The notes: generated from the letters alone by a model not told the origin. A DNA stretch of 64,000 bases from Ailurus styani (GCA_002007465.1 LNAC01000102.1:1045703-1109702), one strand, 5' to 3'; counted from the stretch's first letter, positions 46,774 through 60,239 are shown. Program-made: numbers and translations.

Positions 46774-46914
46774 TTCTATTTCTTTAGCTCTTCCTTCCCT
46801 TTACCCTTCCTCCTTTTCTTGCTCCTTCCCTCCATTCCAGGTTCTCATGCCTTCCTTTCGATGGTTCTAATTGGTAAGTTTATTCAGGCCTGAACTGAGG
46901 AAGTACTACAGCTT

Positions 46915-47145
46915 GGTAATTGAAAACACAGACCCTAGAGCCACACTGCCTGGATCTGAATTCCACCTTGTCCATGTACTTGCTAATATAATCTCTCTGT
47001 GTCTCAGTTTCCTTATTTGTAAAATGGGGTAATAATAGTACATACCTCATTAAATACTACTAATTCCTGGGCAGATTAAATGAGTTAGCACATGTAATGT
47101 GTCTTGGAATAGCACCTGGTACAAAGTAAGTGCTACATGTGTTTA
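46915..47145 (+). mobile_element. MIR SINE relic
   Basis: One of the best-preserved MIRs here: 'agagccacactgcctggatc' (core), 'tctctgtgtctcagtttcct', 'tttgtaaaatggggtaataa', then 'agcacctggtacaaagtaag'. Confidence 0.9.
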
Positions 47146-47159
47146 CTATTATTAATCGA

Positions 47160-47640
47160 TCATATGTTATGAATATTTTCTCCTGCCTGTTGTTTGTCTT
47201 TTGGCTTTATGCATGGTACTGTTTTCCATACAGACTTTGAATGTTTTTATGTAGTATAATACATCTAGACTTTCTTTTATAGTTTTTATATTTCCAAATG
47301 TGTCTTATGAGTTCTAACTCCTTATTTTCCTTTATGTCGTCCATGTCACATATATGTTTTTCTAATTTATGCTTTCTTTCAATTGAGAGTGGAGTTTTTG
47401 GTGGTTGTTTTGCTGAAGTTGCAGTTATCATTCTTCTTCCTTAAATGTTCTAATTTTCTGCATTGTTTTTGCTTAGAAAAGCCTTTGCCATCCATTTACA
47501 ATTTATTTATGGAGAACTGACACAGGCAGAGAGATAATTTTTTTCTCAATTATTTGCTAGCTATCCCAACACCATTTATTTTCCTATGCTCTGATTAGAG
47601 AGATCAGTGAGGATTGGCACCTCCCACATCGGAGCTTACC
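47160..47640 (-). mobile_element. Old minus-strand L1 fragment (L1M type)
   Basis: Antisense L1 landmarks: 'tgtttgtcttttggctttat', 'tttttatgtagtataataca', 'gcttagaaaagcctttgcca', 'gctatcccaacaccatttat'. It is a diverged ORF2/3' region piece. Ends are approximate. Confidence 0.65.
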
Positions 47641-47644
47641 TTGA

Positions 47645-48752
47645 CTGAAGCCCTTCTTTTGTTACAGAGCCAGTTAAGAGAGAGAAGTCTGTGTGTACAG
47701 TCAACCCTTAATTGCCATCCTGTATATATGCAGCTTAGGAGAACAATGAAATAAAAAAAGACTGAAGAAAAAAAGGGAAAGAAAAGAAAAAAAAGCCTGG
47801 GCTCCTCATACTACTTTTCACTGGGCTCTGCTCAGAAATGATAGCTAATATTAACTTTACATAAGTCAGCTTGGAAGAACAATTTTTTTTTCAAGGTATA
47901 TAAATGTTTTACAAAGCTAACTATAGGTGACTCTTGTCTAGTTATCTATGCATTAGGCTCTTTAATGATTATAAGTAATCATTAGAATTGGAAAGCTGAA
48001 GAGTATATTTGAAAAAAAAAATGAAGTCCACATGTTATTTCTCTGAATCAGGATCTCCCACATGATTTTATAGAATAGGAATCAGAAAACAAAAGGAATT
48101 AAGGGAAGTTTGTCAGAGGTAAGTTACCCAGGATAGACAAAGATTTTTGAGTCAGGAATTTAAGATTAGTCAATTAACAGCTCACAAACATTTTTCTTTT
48201 TTTCACAAATGGTTTTCTTATCCTGTAGGGCTTAAGCCTAAGCATTCTATGAGTGAAGAGCTTAAAGAATCTCAGATGCCACCATGTCTTTTTTTAATCC
48301 AAAAAATCTTGTTAACAAAGCTATGGACGTTGCAGTTTCATACCTAATCCTTAAAAAAAATTACAGCACAGTGATGGTCTATGCCAATGCTCCTCAGATT
48401 GTCTGGTAAAGAACCCAGTTTTTTTTCCCTAATCTGCAAAGGAACATTTTTGAAAATATGATAAAAATGAATTACTGGAAAAATTAATTGAAAATGAAAA
48501 CAAATACATACAAAAATAGAAGCTGAATTTTTTATTAGATTTAACTGATATGAAATTACTATGTCAAATTGCTATAAACGCTTCTAAAGCTAACTTTAAT
48601 TTCTGTGCTTATTTCATTGCAGACTAGTAACAAGTTAGATTTGTATGGGTCCATGTATCACTGCCCAGAAATGTTCCCATTTCTGGCCCCTAAACTAATA
48701 CATTTTTCAAAACCAAAGGCTCCTACATCAGAGATGGGTAAAGAGAGGATCA
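47645..48752. other. Unique gene-free sequence
   Basis: No gene or repeat recognised. There is an A-rich patch at 47752-47795. Confidence 0.5.
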
Positions 48753-48767
48753 ATACACAACATTGAA

Positions 48768-48965
48768 GGCGCCTGGGTGGCTCAGATGGTTAAGCTTCTG
48801 CTTCGGCCTAGGTCATGGTCCCGGAGTCCTGGGATCGAGCCCAACGTCGGGCTCCTGGCTCAGCAGGGAGTCTGCTTATCCCTCTCCCTCTGCCTCTCCC
48901 CCTGCTCATGCTTTCCCTCTCGGTATCTCTCTGTCTCAAATAAATAAATTAAATCCTTTAAAAAA
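48768..48965 (+). mobile_element. CAN-SINE, older subfamily
   Basis: TSD ATACACAACATTGAA (48753-48767) and ATATACAACATTGAA (48966-48980). Head GGCGCCTGGGTGGCTCAG, several CpGs, CT tract and AAATAAATAAATTAAATCC tail. It lacks the mustelid-type spacer. Confidence 0.96.
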
Positions 48966-48980
48966 ATATACAACATTGAA

Positions 48981-51900
48981 CTGTTGTGTATGAAACTCCA
49001 GCAAACGTTAGGACCTCTTCATTTCTCTGATCTGGTTAAAGTTCTCAAAACATGTCCTTTGGCCTACTATTTAGTTTTAAACTGATAAGTAATGATACAT
49101 TTGGAATCTGATTCTGTAAGTAATGTTCAAATCCTAAAAGTGCTGGTTGTATAGCATATTTGCTTTCCAAGTGTAATTTATTCAGTGTTTGTTTTCCATA
49201 CTTAAGGATTTTTTTTAAAATCAATGCCTATGAATTTAGTGCCATGTGGAAGGATGCTCTCAATAGCACAGAGCTTCACATTCTGGTTTTACTCCAAATA
49301 AGGATTCTCCAGAAACCAGGGTTCCCTACACTGGGAACTCTTGGCCTTTCTTTCAGGCACTGGCTCTGTCTTTCTTTTCAACATTGAGAGGACCCCTTGT
49401 ATCCAAATAGGAACATTCATGGAGCTTTATGGATTTCCCATCCTGTACTTCTATAACTCCTCTTAACCCTCCTAGCTTGTGCTATATACCATTCAGTGTG
49501 TTTAGACTGGGAGAGGGTCCTAGTAATCCCAAGTATGGTGTTGGACCATAGGGAAATCCATTTTATGACTATCCTTTCTCTCTGAAAAATGTGAACTTAA
49601 TCTCCCAGGGTAAAAACACCAAAAAAACAAAAACATACATTAGTTTTCACACAATTTACTTAATGGCACAATAGCTCCATTTTACTGTTTACATCAGGTA
49701 GTAATTTTCTTTAGCAGTACTGCTTCATACAACAAAATACTGGTTTTAGAATACCTTTAAACCTGTCTAGATGTGAGAAAAAAATTAAACCATTTATTCA
49801 CCTTCCAGAGTATAGTTCTTTTAGTCACCTTTGATCAGAACGTGTGTAGAAAAAGTCAGTTTATGGTAAATAGAGTGGGCACAAGAAATAAGCAAAATTT
49901 TAGTGTCAATTTCCCAGTGAAATGTCATGGCATACTGTTAATTTTATCACAATCTATCTTAGCTCATTGACCTTACTGACAACTCTATCTTAGCATTAAC
50001 ACAGTGACTGACCTCTTTTTTTTTTAATTGCCATCTTCTTTCACTCCTTAAATTTGCTGTATTATCATTTTAAGAAAGAAAACTCTGCTAATGTAAAGAT
50101 TCACATTTACCAAACAGACACTACTCTGAAAGTATTTATACACCAATCAAAATATATACTATTCATGGTTATACATATTAATTAACAACTACAAATGAGG
50201 ATAATTTATAAGCAGGGATAATTTTTAGTTCTATTCTAGGTAAGTTTTAATCATTCCCCAGAAAGATGAAGTCCATTAATAGTCTTAAGAGTCTCTCTGA
50301 ATCTGCTTCAGATAGAGAAAAGACTATCCCAGTTTGACAAAAGGGACTGAATATCCAGAAACCAGGCACCTCGCCCCAGGGACAGGGAGAGAGAGTGAGA
50401 AGACCATGGTGATGTCAATTACAGATCCCAAGAGCTAATAGTTACTAAAATTTGGAAAGGTTTAAGGCAAACCAGACTTCACGTCCAATCATCAGGCATC
50501 CTCCTCTTGTCCTGGACTCAACCTACCACTTCCATTCTTGATCCTATCTCTTCTTCCTCTTAGACCTTATTCCATTTATCCTGGACATATGGCTACATAA
50601 AAATCAAGCCTAGGGAGCTTCATTCACCACATTCTTATATCTTGTTCATACAAATGTAAGAATGCTTCTAAATCATATAACTAATCCATACATCTCTAAT
50701 ACCTGGAATTTCACAAATGAAAACCGACTTCTGACATTCATTATTCTAATTATCAAAACCTCTGGTGTTAGAGGTAAAAGAGCTCTAAGGCCCCTGTAGC
50801 TGCCTCCGAAGTTCGGCATTTTGATTAAATGCTACCAGTAACCACTGTGGGTGTCTGTATTTCCAATTGCCTTAACTGTCTGCCTTGGGGTCTGGATGAA
50901 AACAAAGTAAAACATATATTTGCACACATAATGTTTGCTGAAGGATATTAAAGTAAATTACAGGCCACCTAATAATGTCCCTTTAAAAAGTCAAGCTGCT
51001 TGAAACAGAGGACTATATTTAGCATGCCCTCTTTATCTCCTATTCTTTCTTAACCCACAGCTATCCAACTCCCCATCCTCACCCATTATACTAAAACTGG
51101 TCCTTCCAAGGTTTTTTATGCCCTAGATGCTAAATCCAATGTGCTAGGTCCTAGCACAGTTCCTGAAATACAGTTTTAAAACATCAATATTCAGTTCTAT
51201 CATTTTACAAGCTAAACATGTCTCAATCCTATTTTTTCCCTTGCCATATACTCTGAATGCCTTAATTACTCTTCTGAAAAAAACGTGATTCAGGCATGAG
51301 ACAGGAGAGTCATGAAAAGTAATTAAGCGGAATAGGACAAATTTGTTATTCAGTAAATGAATTCTCACCTCCAATGAAATGGTAAAATAAAATTTAAAAA
51401 GTCAGTTTATTTCATTAGGTCCCTAAGCTCTCCTGAAAATACTCAGCCTGACAACCCAAATATGTAAAAATATCTGAATGATATTTTCGATAATCATAAT
51501 GATATAATAACTAAAAGCCTTTGGAAAAAGCACAGCTAGTAAAGATTCTCTCGTGGACAAGTTAGGTCCCACATATGCTTAGCACAATTGGTAGTCTACT
51601 AGTTGCTGACAAAAAGACTCCTTTTTGTATTAAATGTATACTATTTCCATGTATATATCACTTTAACCTTTCTTCAAAGACTCCAGACTAAATAAAGTAA
51701 TTAGAAGTAGATGAAATGTTCACAGGGGCATTTTTAAGCATGCAATGGTTATATTATAATATATCCTGTTCTGAAGCTGCCTGAATCTTAATTCAATACA
51801 AACAGGAAATGCATGTTTTCCACTCAGTGTATTTGAGTGCTTTCCCTCCCACAGAATGGAATGTTGGGTGTGCCTTTATTTTCATTGAAGTGGGTAATAT

Positions 51901-52716
51901 ATATGTGCATAAAATGTGGGAGATGCCACTAGTAATATCTGAAAATTTAGCTTGAGAAAAGATTCCACTGCAGAAAAATAAGAACAGATTCAGAGTGGGT
52001 TTGGAGAAGGGCCAAATCATGAGTAGAAACATGTTAAAAAAATCCTTCTCCTATTTTTTTTCTGACACTAAGAATTTTGAGAGCTCCTGATTATCTCTGA
52101 AACAGCCCCATCATTCCCAGAGAAACCTGCAAGAAGCTGAGAGGATAGCCATATGAGTAAAAGTCATTCTTTAGGAGGGAAAAACAGTCAAGTTCTATTT
52201 CAACAGACAATCAGGGTGCACCTGATAAGCTCTCAAAGCGTAACACGTTACATGTACTGTTATGTAGTTTACTTGTATTCAAAATATAATCTCAGGGTGG
52301 GGAGAGAGAAAATGTGTAAGCATGGATATACTTGTCTTTTTCTTTTAATTATACATATATTTTATTATTATGTATATTTATGTAATACATATATGTCTAT
52401 AAATATACATGTATATATATTCATTCATTTAACAATTCCAATGATTCACTCATCATTTTAATGAACAAGTAAATGCTCCTGCAGGGATTTTAATAGACAA
52501 GTAAATGTTCCTGCAGAGATTATATCTGGAATAGATTTAATATAGATGAGTCCCACTCCCTTGGCCACTCAGTTCCCAAATACTTCTCATAGTTGATCAT
52601 CTTACTCTGGACAAGGTGCTTCTGATTCTTTAAAGAAAAGCATTTTGTCATTAACATAAACCCTAAACACCAGCCAAATTTCTTTCATACTCTTTACTAA
52701 AGAATTAGTAATTGAC
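48981..52716. other. Unique gene-free sequence
   Basis: No supported gene, RNA or repeat family except a two-copy 32-bp tandem at 52465-52526. Frames up to about 100 codons (for example 52153-52458) lack any motif. Confidence 0.5.
52465..52526. repeat. Two-copy 32-bp tandem repeat
   Basis: Copies begin ACAAGTAAATGCTCCTGCAG (52465) and ACAAGTAAATGTTCCTGCAG (52497). They differ at only a few bases, so this is a fairly young replication-slippage duplication. Confidence 0.85.
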
Positions 52717-54871
52717 TTTCGGGAGGATGGCAGAGTGGGAGGATCCTGAGCTCACCTTATCCCACAGACACTTGGAGATAACAGCTACATCTACACAAAG
52801 AACTATGAAAAGGACCTGAAGACTGGCAGAATAGACCTTCCACAGCTAATCACAAAGAGAAGGCTATATTGAAAAGGGTAGGAGAGGCAGAGATATGATT
52901 GAGAACCAAATTCCCAGTAGACTAGCCACAAATGGGAAAAATATTATAAACACAGAGAAGTAAGAGGATCAGAGCCCACACCAGGTACCCCTGGCACTAG
53001 AAGATGAGTCCCCATAACATTTGGCTTTGAAAACCAGGAGTTAACTCCCAGAGCTTTAAAAATCAGCAGGCTTAACTCTGAGAGAGCCGGGAATTATAGG
53101 AAATGGAGTCCCTGCCCTTAAAGAGCCCACTACTAAATAACTCACTGGAGACACATCACAGAGCAATAGTCCGAAAAGCACCTGGAGTATACATGGAAGA
53201 TTTACTGACTAATCTTAGAACTAGCTAGAGCGCAGGGATTGGCAGATTTCTATAGGAACAAAAGTGCTGGCAGATGCCAATTCTCTTCCATCCCTCCAGC
53301 CTAGACAGCTGGTGGGTTGTGAGAGTCAGTGCTAACATTCACCATCTATTTTGCTTCAACACTCTAGCCCAACTATGGTGTTCCCTGGGGACCTGCCCCC
53401 ATTCAACCTGGCTGCCTCAGCAAGCATACTTCCAAAGCAGGTCCTGTCCCACCCACCTGATAGGCAGCCCCAGATGGGACCAGTACCACTTCAAAGTGAC
53501 TTCTGCCCTGAGAAAGGGGGAGATAAGGCCACACACCATTGTACTCACAGTTCCTATAGCTAAGCTCCTTAGCTGGCTACACAGGGAGCATGCCCTGCCC
53601 ATTGGTGTACCTGCAGCTATGGCAGAGAGACTAATTGCAGACAGCTAGGCTGACAGCCAGCCCCAGCCACAACTGACTCTATGACCACTTTAGACAGATA
53701 TCTTAGCAGTGCAGGGAGCAAACCCTGCTTATGCACCCAGAGCAGGCCAAGTGGGTCATGCAACCAGCTGGGCTGAAGGCAGTCATGGCTCAGTCACAAT
53801 AGGAGTGCAAGCAATCTACATAGGAAGAACCCCTAGAGAACCTGGTTCTAATGAGTAGGGGGGATTATGCTATAAGGCATCACAGCACCTCTTCTACATA
53901 ATGCCATGAGTTTCAAGACCAGAAAATGTAGCTGACATACCTAATATATAGAAACAAACACAGAGCACTAGGCAAAATGAGGAGACAGGAGAATATGCCC
54001 CAAATGAATAAACAAGACAAAAATCACAGAAAAAGAGCCAAATGAAACATAGATAAATAATACACCTGATGAAGAGTTCAAAGTGAACGTCATAAAGATA
54101 CTCACTTGAGTTGAGTAAAGAGTGGGTAAATTCCATGAGAACTTCAACACAGAGATAGAAAATATAAAAAAGAACCAGAATGGAAGAATTCAATAATTGA
54201 AATAAAAAATATTCTGGAGGAAATCAGCAACAGATAAAAGAATGCAGAGGAATGGATTGGTGATCTAGAATACGGAGTGATAGAAAGCAACAAAACTGAA
54301 GAGCAAAAAGAAAAAGGAATTTTAAAAAATGAGAACAGATTAAGGGAACTCTGTGATATCATTAAATGCAGTAACATTCATATTATAGAAATCCCAGAAG
54401 AAAAGAAGAGGGCAGAAAACTTTTTTTAAGAAATAATAGTTGAAATCGTCCCTAATCTGGAAGAACACAGACATTCAGGTCCAGGAAGCACAAAGAACTC
54501 CTAATAAGATGAATATAAGGAGGTCCACATCAAGACACATAATAATTAAAATGTCAAAAAGTAATGATAAAGAGAATTTTAAAAGCCCCAAGGGAAAACA
54601 AACAGTTACGTACAATGGAAACCTACAGCTATCAGCTGATTTTTTGTCACAAACTTCGCAGCTCAGAAGGGAGTGGGATGATACAACCAAAGTTATGAAA
54701 GGAAAAGACCTAAACCAAAAATACTTTACCCTGCAAGGCTGCCATTCAGTGAGGTTTTCATTCAGAAAGAGATATAAAGAACTTCCCAGACAAACAAAAG
54801 TTAGAGGCCTTCATCATCTCTAAACCAGCCCTACAAAAATGTTAAAGAGATTTCTTTAAATGAAAGAAAAG

Positions 54872-55024
54872 CCACTCAATCACCTTATGTCTTTTGATTG
54901 GGCCATTTAGCCTATTTACATTGTAAATATTATTATTGGTAATTATTGATAGGTATGTAGTTATTGCCATTTTGTTGTTTTCTGGTTGCTTTTATGATTC
55001 TTCTATGTTCCTTTCTTCTTCTTA
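54872..55024 (-). repeat. Inverted ORF2-start segment inside L1-D
   Basis: On the minus strand this reads like the L1 ORF2 5' region: 'gaagaatcataaaagcaacc', then 'aaaatggcaataactacata', then 'cccaatcaaaagacataagg'. The surrounding L1-D is in sense ('ccatcaacttaatatagact' resumes at 55030). The same piece is absent from the expected sense position near 55190. Confidence 0.82.
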
Positions 55025-57567
55025 AGGGACCATCAACTTAATATAGACTACTAGGATGCTACATATGAACCTTATAGTAAGCACAAACCAAGCCCTATAA
55101 TAAATACACAAAAAAATAATAAGAAAGAGAGCCAAGCACAGCAGTAAAGAAAGTCATCATTCACAAGGAAAGAGAAAGAGAAGAAAGAGAACTGAATGAA
55201 TAAAAAACAAGACATATCTATATGCTGTCTACTAGATACTCACTTCAGACCTAAAGACAATAGACTGAAAGTGAAGTGATGGCAAAACATATACCATACC
55301 AACTGAAGTGACCAAACCAAACAAAAAAGCCAGGATAGCAGTACTCGTATCAGACAAAATAGACTTTAAAACAGACTATAGCAAGAGGCAAAGAAGGGTA
55401 CTATATAATGATAAAGGATTCAATCCAACAAGAGACTATAACAAGTAAATATCTATGCACCCAACATAGGAACAATTAAGTAGATAAAACAAATGTTAAC
55501 AGATATAAAGGGAGAAAGTGATAGTAATACATTAATAGTATGGGATATTAACACCCCACTTACATCACTGTATAGATCATCCAGACAGAAAATCAAAAGG
55601 GAAACAGTTATTTGAACCATACATTAGACCAGATGGACACAACAGATATACAGAACATTCCATCCCCAAACAGAACTCAAAATCAGAAGTGAAGGAGAAG
55701 AAATAAACAACTAACACCACAGAAATATAAAGAATTAAAAGAAAATATTATGAGAAATTATATGCTAACAAATTGGACATCTAGAAGAAATGGATAAATT
55801 CCTAGAAACACAATCTTCCAAAGCTGAATCAGAAGAAATAGAAAATGGGAACAGACCAATAGCTATTAATGAAATTGAATTTGTAATTTAAAAAAAAAAA
55901 AACCAACAAACAAACCTAGTCTTCTCAAATTATTCTAAAAAATCAAAGAAGGGAAACTTTCAAATTCACTACAGGCCAGCATTACCCTGATACCAAAATC
56001 AAGACACTACCAAAAAAAGAAAACTATAGGCCAATATCCCTGATGAACATAGATGAAAAATACTCAACAAAATATTAGCAAACCAAATTCAACAGTACAT
56101 TTAATCATTCACCACAATCAAGTGGGATTTATTACAGGGATAAAAGGGTGGTTCAATATTTGCAAATCATTCAAGACAATAAATTGCATTAACAAGAGGA
56201 AGGATAAAAACCATATGATCACCCCAACAGATGCAGAAAATGCATTTGACAAAATACATCTGTTTACAATAAAAATTCTCAACAAAGTGGTTTGGAGGGA
56301 ACATACCTCAACAAAATAAAGGTCATATATGACAAACCCACAGCTAATATCACATTCAGTGGTGAAAAACAGAAAGCCTTTCCTTTAAGATCAGAAAAAA
56401 GACAAAGATGTCCACTCTCTTCACTTTTATTCAACATAATACTGAAGTCCTACCTGCAGCAACCAGAGAAGAAAAAGAAATAAAAGGCATTCAAATTGGT
56501 AAGGAAGAAGTAAAACTGTCACTATTTGCAGATTTCTATATTTAGAAAACCCTAAAGACTCAACCAAAAACTATTAGAAGTAATAAATAAATTCAGTCAA
56601 GTTACAGAATAAAAAGTTAATACATATCAATATTTGCATTTCTGTACACCAATAATGAAGTAGTAAAAAGATAAATTAAGAAAACAACCCATTTACAATT
56701 ACACAAAAGGAATAAAATACCTAGAATAAATTTAACCAAAGAGGTGAAAGACCTCCTGAAAATTATAGGAGAGTGATGAAAAAAATTGAAGATGACACAA
56801 ATGGAAAGATATTCTTTGCTCACATATGAGAAAAATATTGTTAAAATGTCCATGCTACTCAAAGCAAACTACAGACTAGTACAATACCTATCAAATACCA
56901 ACAGCATTTTTCAAAGAACTAGAATAGTCCTGATATTTGTATGGAACCATGAAAGACCTCAAATCACCAAAGCAATCTTGAAAAAGTAGAACGAAGCTGG
57001 AGGTATCACAGTCGCAGATTTCAAACTACACTACAAAGCTATAGTAATCAAAACAGTATGGTACTGGCACAAAAATAGACACAGAGATCAATAGAACAGA
57101 ATAGAGAGCCCAGAAATAAATCCAAACTTATATGGTCAATTAATCTATAACAGAGGAGGAAAGAATATGCAATGAAAATAAGACCATTTCTTCAATAAAT
57201 GGTGCTAGGAAAACTGGAGAGCTACATACAAAAGAATGAAACTGGACTACTTTCTTAAAAAATACACAAAAGCAAATTCAAATGCATTAAAGACCTAAAT
57301 GTGAGACCTGAAACCATAAACTCCTAAAACATAGGCAGTAATCTCTTGAACATGGACCTTAGCAACATATTTATGGATATATCTCTTCAGACAAGGGAAA
57401 CAAAAGCCACAGTTAGCTATTGGGACTACACCAAAACAACAACAACAAAAACAAACAAAGCACTTTTATACAGCAAAGGAAGCCATCATAAAAAGGCAAC
57501 CTAGTGAGTGGGAGAAGATATTTGCAAATTACATATCTGATTAGGGATTAATGTTCGAAATATATTT

Positions 57568-57765
57568 TGGGGGCGCCTGGGTGGCTCAGTGGGTTAAAGC
57601 CTCTGCCTTCGGCTCAGGTCATGATCTCAGGGTCCTGGGATCGAGCCCTGCATCGGGCTGTTTGCTCAGCAGGGAGCCTGCTTCCCCCTCTCTCTCTGCC
57701 TGCCTCTCTGCCTACTTGTGATCTCTCTTTCTGTCAAATAAATAAATAAAATCTTTTTTAAAAAA
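57568..57765 (+). mobile_element. CAN-SINE in L1-D, mustelid-type
   Basis: Nearly consensus: head GGCGCCTGGGTGGCTCAGTG, spacer TGCCTGCCTCTCTGCCTACT, tail AAATAAATAAATAAAATC. Flanks GTTCGAAATATAT (57553-57565) and GTTCAAATTATAT (57766-57778) are an imperfect TSD. One of the youngest insertions in the window. Confidence 0.96.
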
Positions 57766-58699
57766 GTTCAAATTATATAAAGAATTACATAACTTGACAC
57801 TAACAACAACAGCAACAACAATAGTAATGTGGTTAAAATTGGGCAGAGGACCTAAATAGAACTTTTGTTCAAAGACTACATACTGATGGCCAAGAGACAC
57901 ATGAGAAGATGCTCAGCATTACTTAACTATCAGGAAATTGCAAATCAAAATCACAATGGGTGTCATCTGACACCTATTAGAATGGCTGGAATCAAAAAGA
58001 CAAGAAATGAGTGTTGGCGAGGATGTGAAGAAAAGGGAACGCTTATGCCCTGTTGGTGAGAGTGCAAACTGGTTCAGCCACTGTGGAACACAGTATGAAG
58101 CTTCTTTAATAAATAAATATAGAAATACTATATGATCCAGTAATACCATTGTGGGGTATGTCCCCAAAGAAAACGAAAACACTAAATTGAAACCAATGTT
58201 CATTGCAGCATTATTTACAATAGCCAAAATATGGAAACAGCCCAGGTGTCTGCTGATAGATCAATGGACAAAGAAGATGTGGTGTGTATACAATGGAAAG
58301 AATGATCTTGGCATTTATGACAACAAGGATGGACCTAGAGGGTATCATATCTCACCTAGAGGTGAGATAAGTCAGACAGAAAGACAAATATCATATGATT
58401 TCACTTATATGAGGAATCTAAAGAACAAAACAAATGAAGAAACAAACAAAAAACAGACTCATAAAACAGAGAACTGGTGGTTGCCAGAGGGGAGGTGGAT
58501 GGCAGAATGGGCAAAGAAAAAATAATAATAATACTAAAAATAAATAAATAAAATAAAATAAAGGGGATAATGAAATACAACCTTCCAGTTATAAAATAAA
58601 TTAGTCCGGTAGATGAAGAGTACAGCATGGAGAATATAGTCAGTAATATTGTAATAACATTGTATGGTGACAGATGGTGATTGCACTTATAGTGAATGC

Positions 58700-59954
58700 T
58701 GAGGAGAAAAGAAAGAGTAATTCATTCTACTGCTGGAATAAGAACTGCCTGCGTTCAAGTAGGCTGGAGAACATTTTGAAGTCAGAAACTAATCTTGATA
58801 CAAAATGTTTCTCCACTGAACTTCTTTTAGTTGAATTCTCCCAAGAAATTTGCATTAACAAATATTTATTAAGTGTCCTCCCCGCCCCCAGCCAAAGTAA
58901 TAGCCTTCACTTTTTTTTTTTTTTTCCTTTTGGAGAACTGTGCCACCCTGACTCCAACCTCACAGATCAAGTGAGGGCTTATCAGGTCAGGGTCTCCTCC
59001 GTCCCTGTCATGTGTCATGTCACATGGAAGTCATGTGGTTTGGGATGACATATTAACCTAGTCATAGTGATATACGCATGAGACCCAAACAAGGCCCCTC
59101 AGTGTCCTTCCCTGGAAAGGACTTACTTCCTCATTAAGTTGGTTTCTTCCATTGATGAGGCAGTGTTTTCTGAGTCACAGGTGAGAACAGCATCACTTAT
59201 AGGTATAACTTGCTACATTCCCCAAACTAGAAAATGAAAGAACTAGCCTGCTAGGAGAACCAAGCACCGTCTAAGGTACAACATCAAAGTTCAGAAGGTT
59301 GAGAATTCATAGTCAGCAGTTTCATGGAGTGGGATGGATTCTATTATTTTTTCAAGTAAGAGAAACTCCTCTCCTATATGCAGTGGCAAAAATTCATCTG
59401 GAATGAACTTTTCTTTTTCCTGGAAAAATCAGTAAAATGATACCCACTGCATGATGTAAATAAATAACAATAAGAGCTTTTTCCTGGGTGGGGTGGGGAA
59501 TAAAATCAACTTTGAAAATTCATGAAGGTCTAACTTTGTAGAACCCTGTGAACCAATTTATAAAAGGAGCCAAATGCTTCCTGGAAAGAAAGACATTGAG
59601 ACCCAATAGTTGCTCTTAGAGACTGAAATTTCAGACAACTTGTTGGACTAGACAGGAATGGCCCTAACAAAGACCCTGGTGAGGCAAAACAGCAGGGCCC
59701 TTATGTTGCTTAATAGGGAGCAACTTCAACCCTTTCAAATGTGACTAATTAGATGTATTCACTCACCATTCCCTCACTGAGATTGGAGGAAAACTCAGGC
59801 CCACCCATAAGCAGCATAGATTTACCTGAGGGAAGGGTCATTTAACTGCCTTACATGCCTCCCTTAGGATCTGAAATGCCACACACTGAAATCATTTCTC
59901 CTGAACCTCCCACTTTTGGGGAGCTGCCCAAACACACAGGTCAGTATAAGGGGC
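58700..59954. other. Gene-free sequence
   Basis: No exon or named repeat found; there is a T-run at 58912-58926. The 124-codon frame at 58674-59045 starts in the L1-D tail and crosses the T-run, so it is a chance frame. Confidence 0.5.
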
Positions 59955-60070
59955 CTAATGACAATAATGGACAACAGCTCTTGAGTCATTCTATGTGTCA
60001 GATCCTGTGTTAAGAGTTTGATATTAATGTATATTACAACCTTTACTAAAACAGCAGCCCTACCACTCCA
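59955..60070 (-). mobile_element. MIR SINE relic
   Basis: 'attctatgtgtcagatcctg' and 'tgttaagagtttgatattaa' match the antisense MIR 3' part in order. Confidence 0.55.
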
Positions 60071-60239
60071 TCATCCTCATTCCCTTAAGCATGCTTTATG
60101 TTTCTTCATAACTGCTGAATTACGTATTTGTTTTAGTTTTTATTTCCTGACTCCCTATACTGAAAAAAACAGTCTTTCCCCTTCTATGCCTCCTTTAGTT
60201 TTACACAGAACACTTCACTTCTGACAATTCTGATCACCA

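Larger units (their letters stand above)
52717..58697 (+). mobile_element. L1-D: near-full-length but rearranged LINE-1
   Basis: It starts at a genuine-looking L1 5' end (GGGAGGATGGCAGAGTGGGA near 52720). The 5'UTR runs to about 53970. ORF1 spans 53977 to about 54823, with stops early on and an open C-terminal stretch 54440-54820. ORF2 and the 3'UTR run to about 58697. Damage: the start of ORF2 lies inverted at 54872-55024 and is missing at its normal place (junction about 55190); a deletion near 55672 joins endonuclease to pre-reverse-transcriptase sequence; the catalytic Phe-Ala-Asp-Asp box reads Phe-Ala-Asp-Phe and hits a stop (56525-56545). A SINE interrupts 57568-57765. The last part of the 3'UTR looks eroded. 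Confidence 0.9.

Noticed and set aside
46558..46893. Ser/Phe/Leu-rich open frames of up to 111 codons
   Set aside because: They are translations of the (TTTC)n microsatellite and its pyrimidine-rich flanks.
58674..59048. 124-codon plus-strand frame
   Set aside because: It begins in the L1-D 3' end and reads through a poly(T) run; no motif supports a protein.
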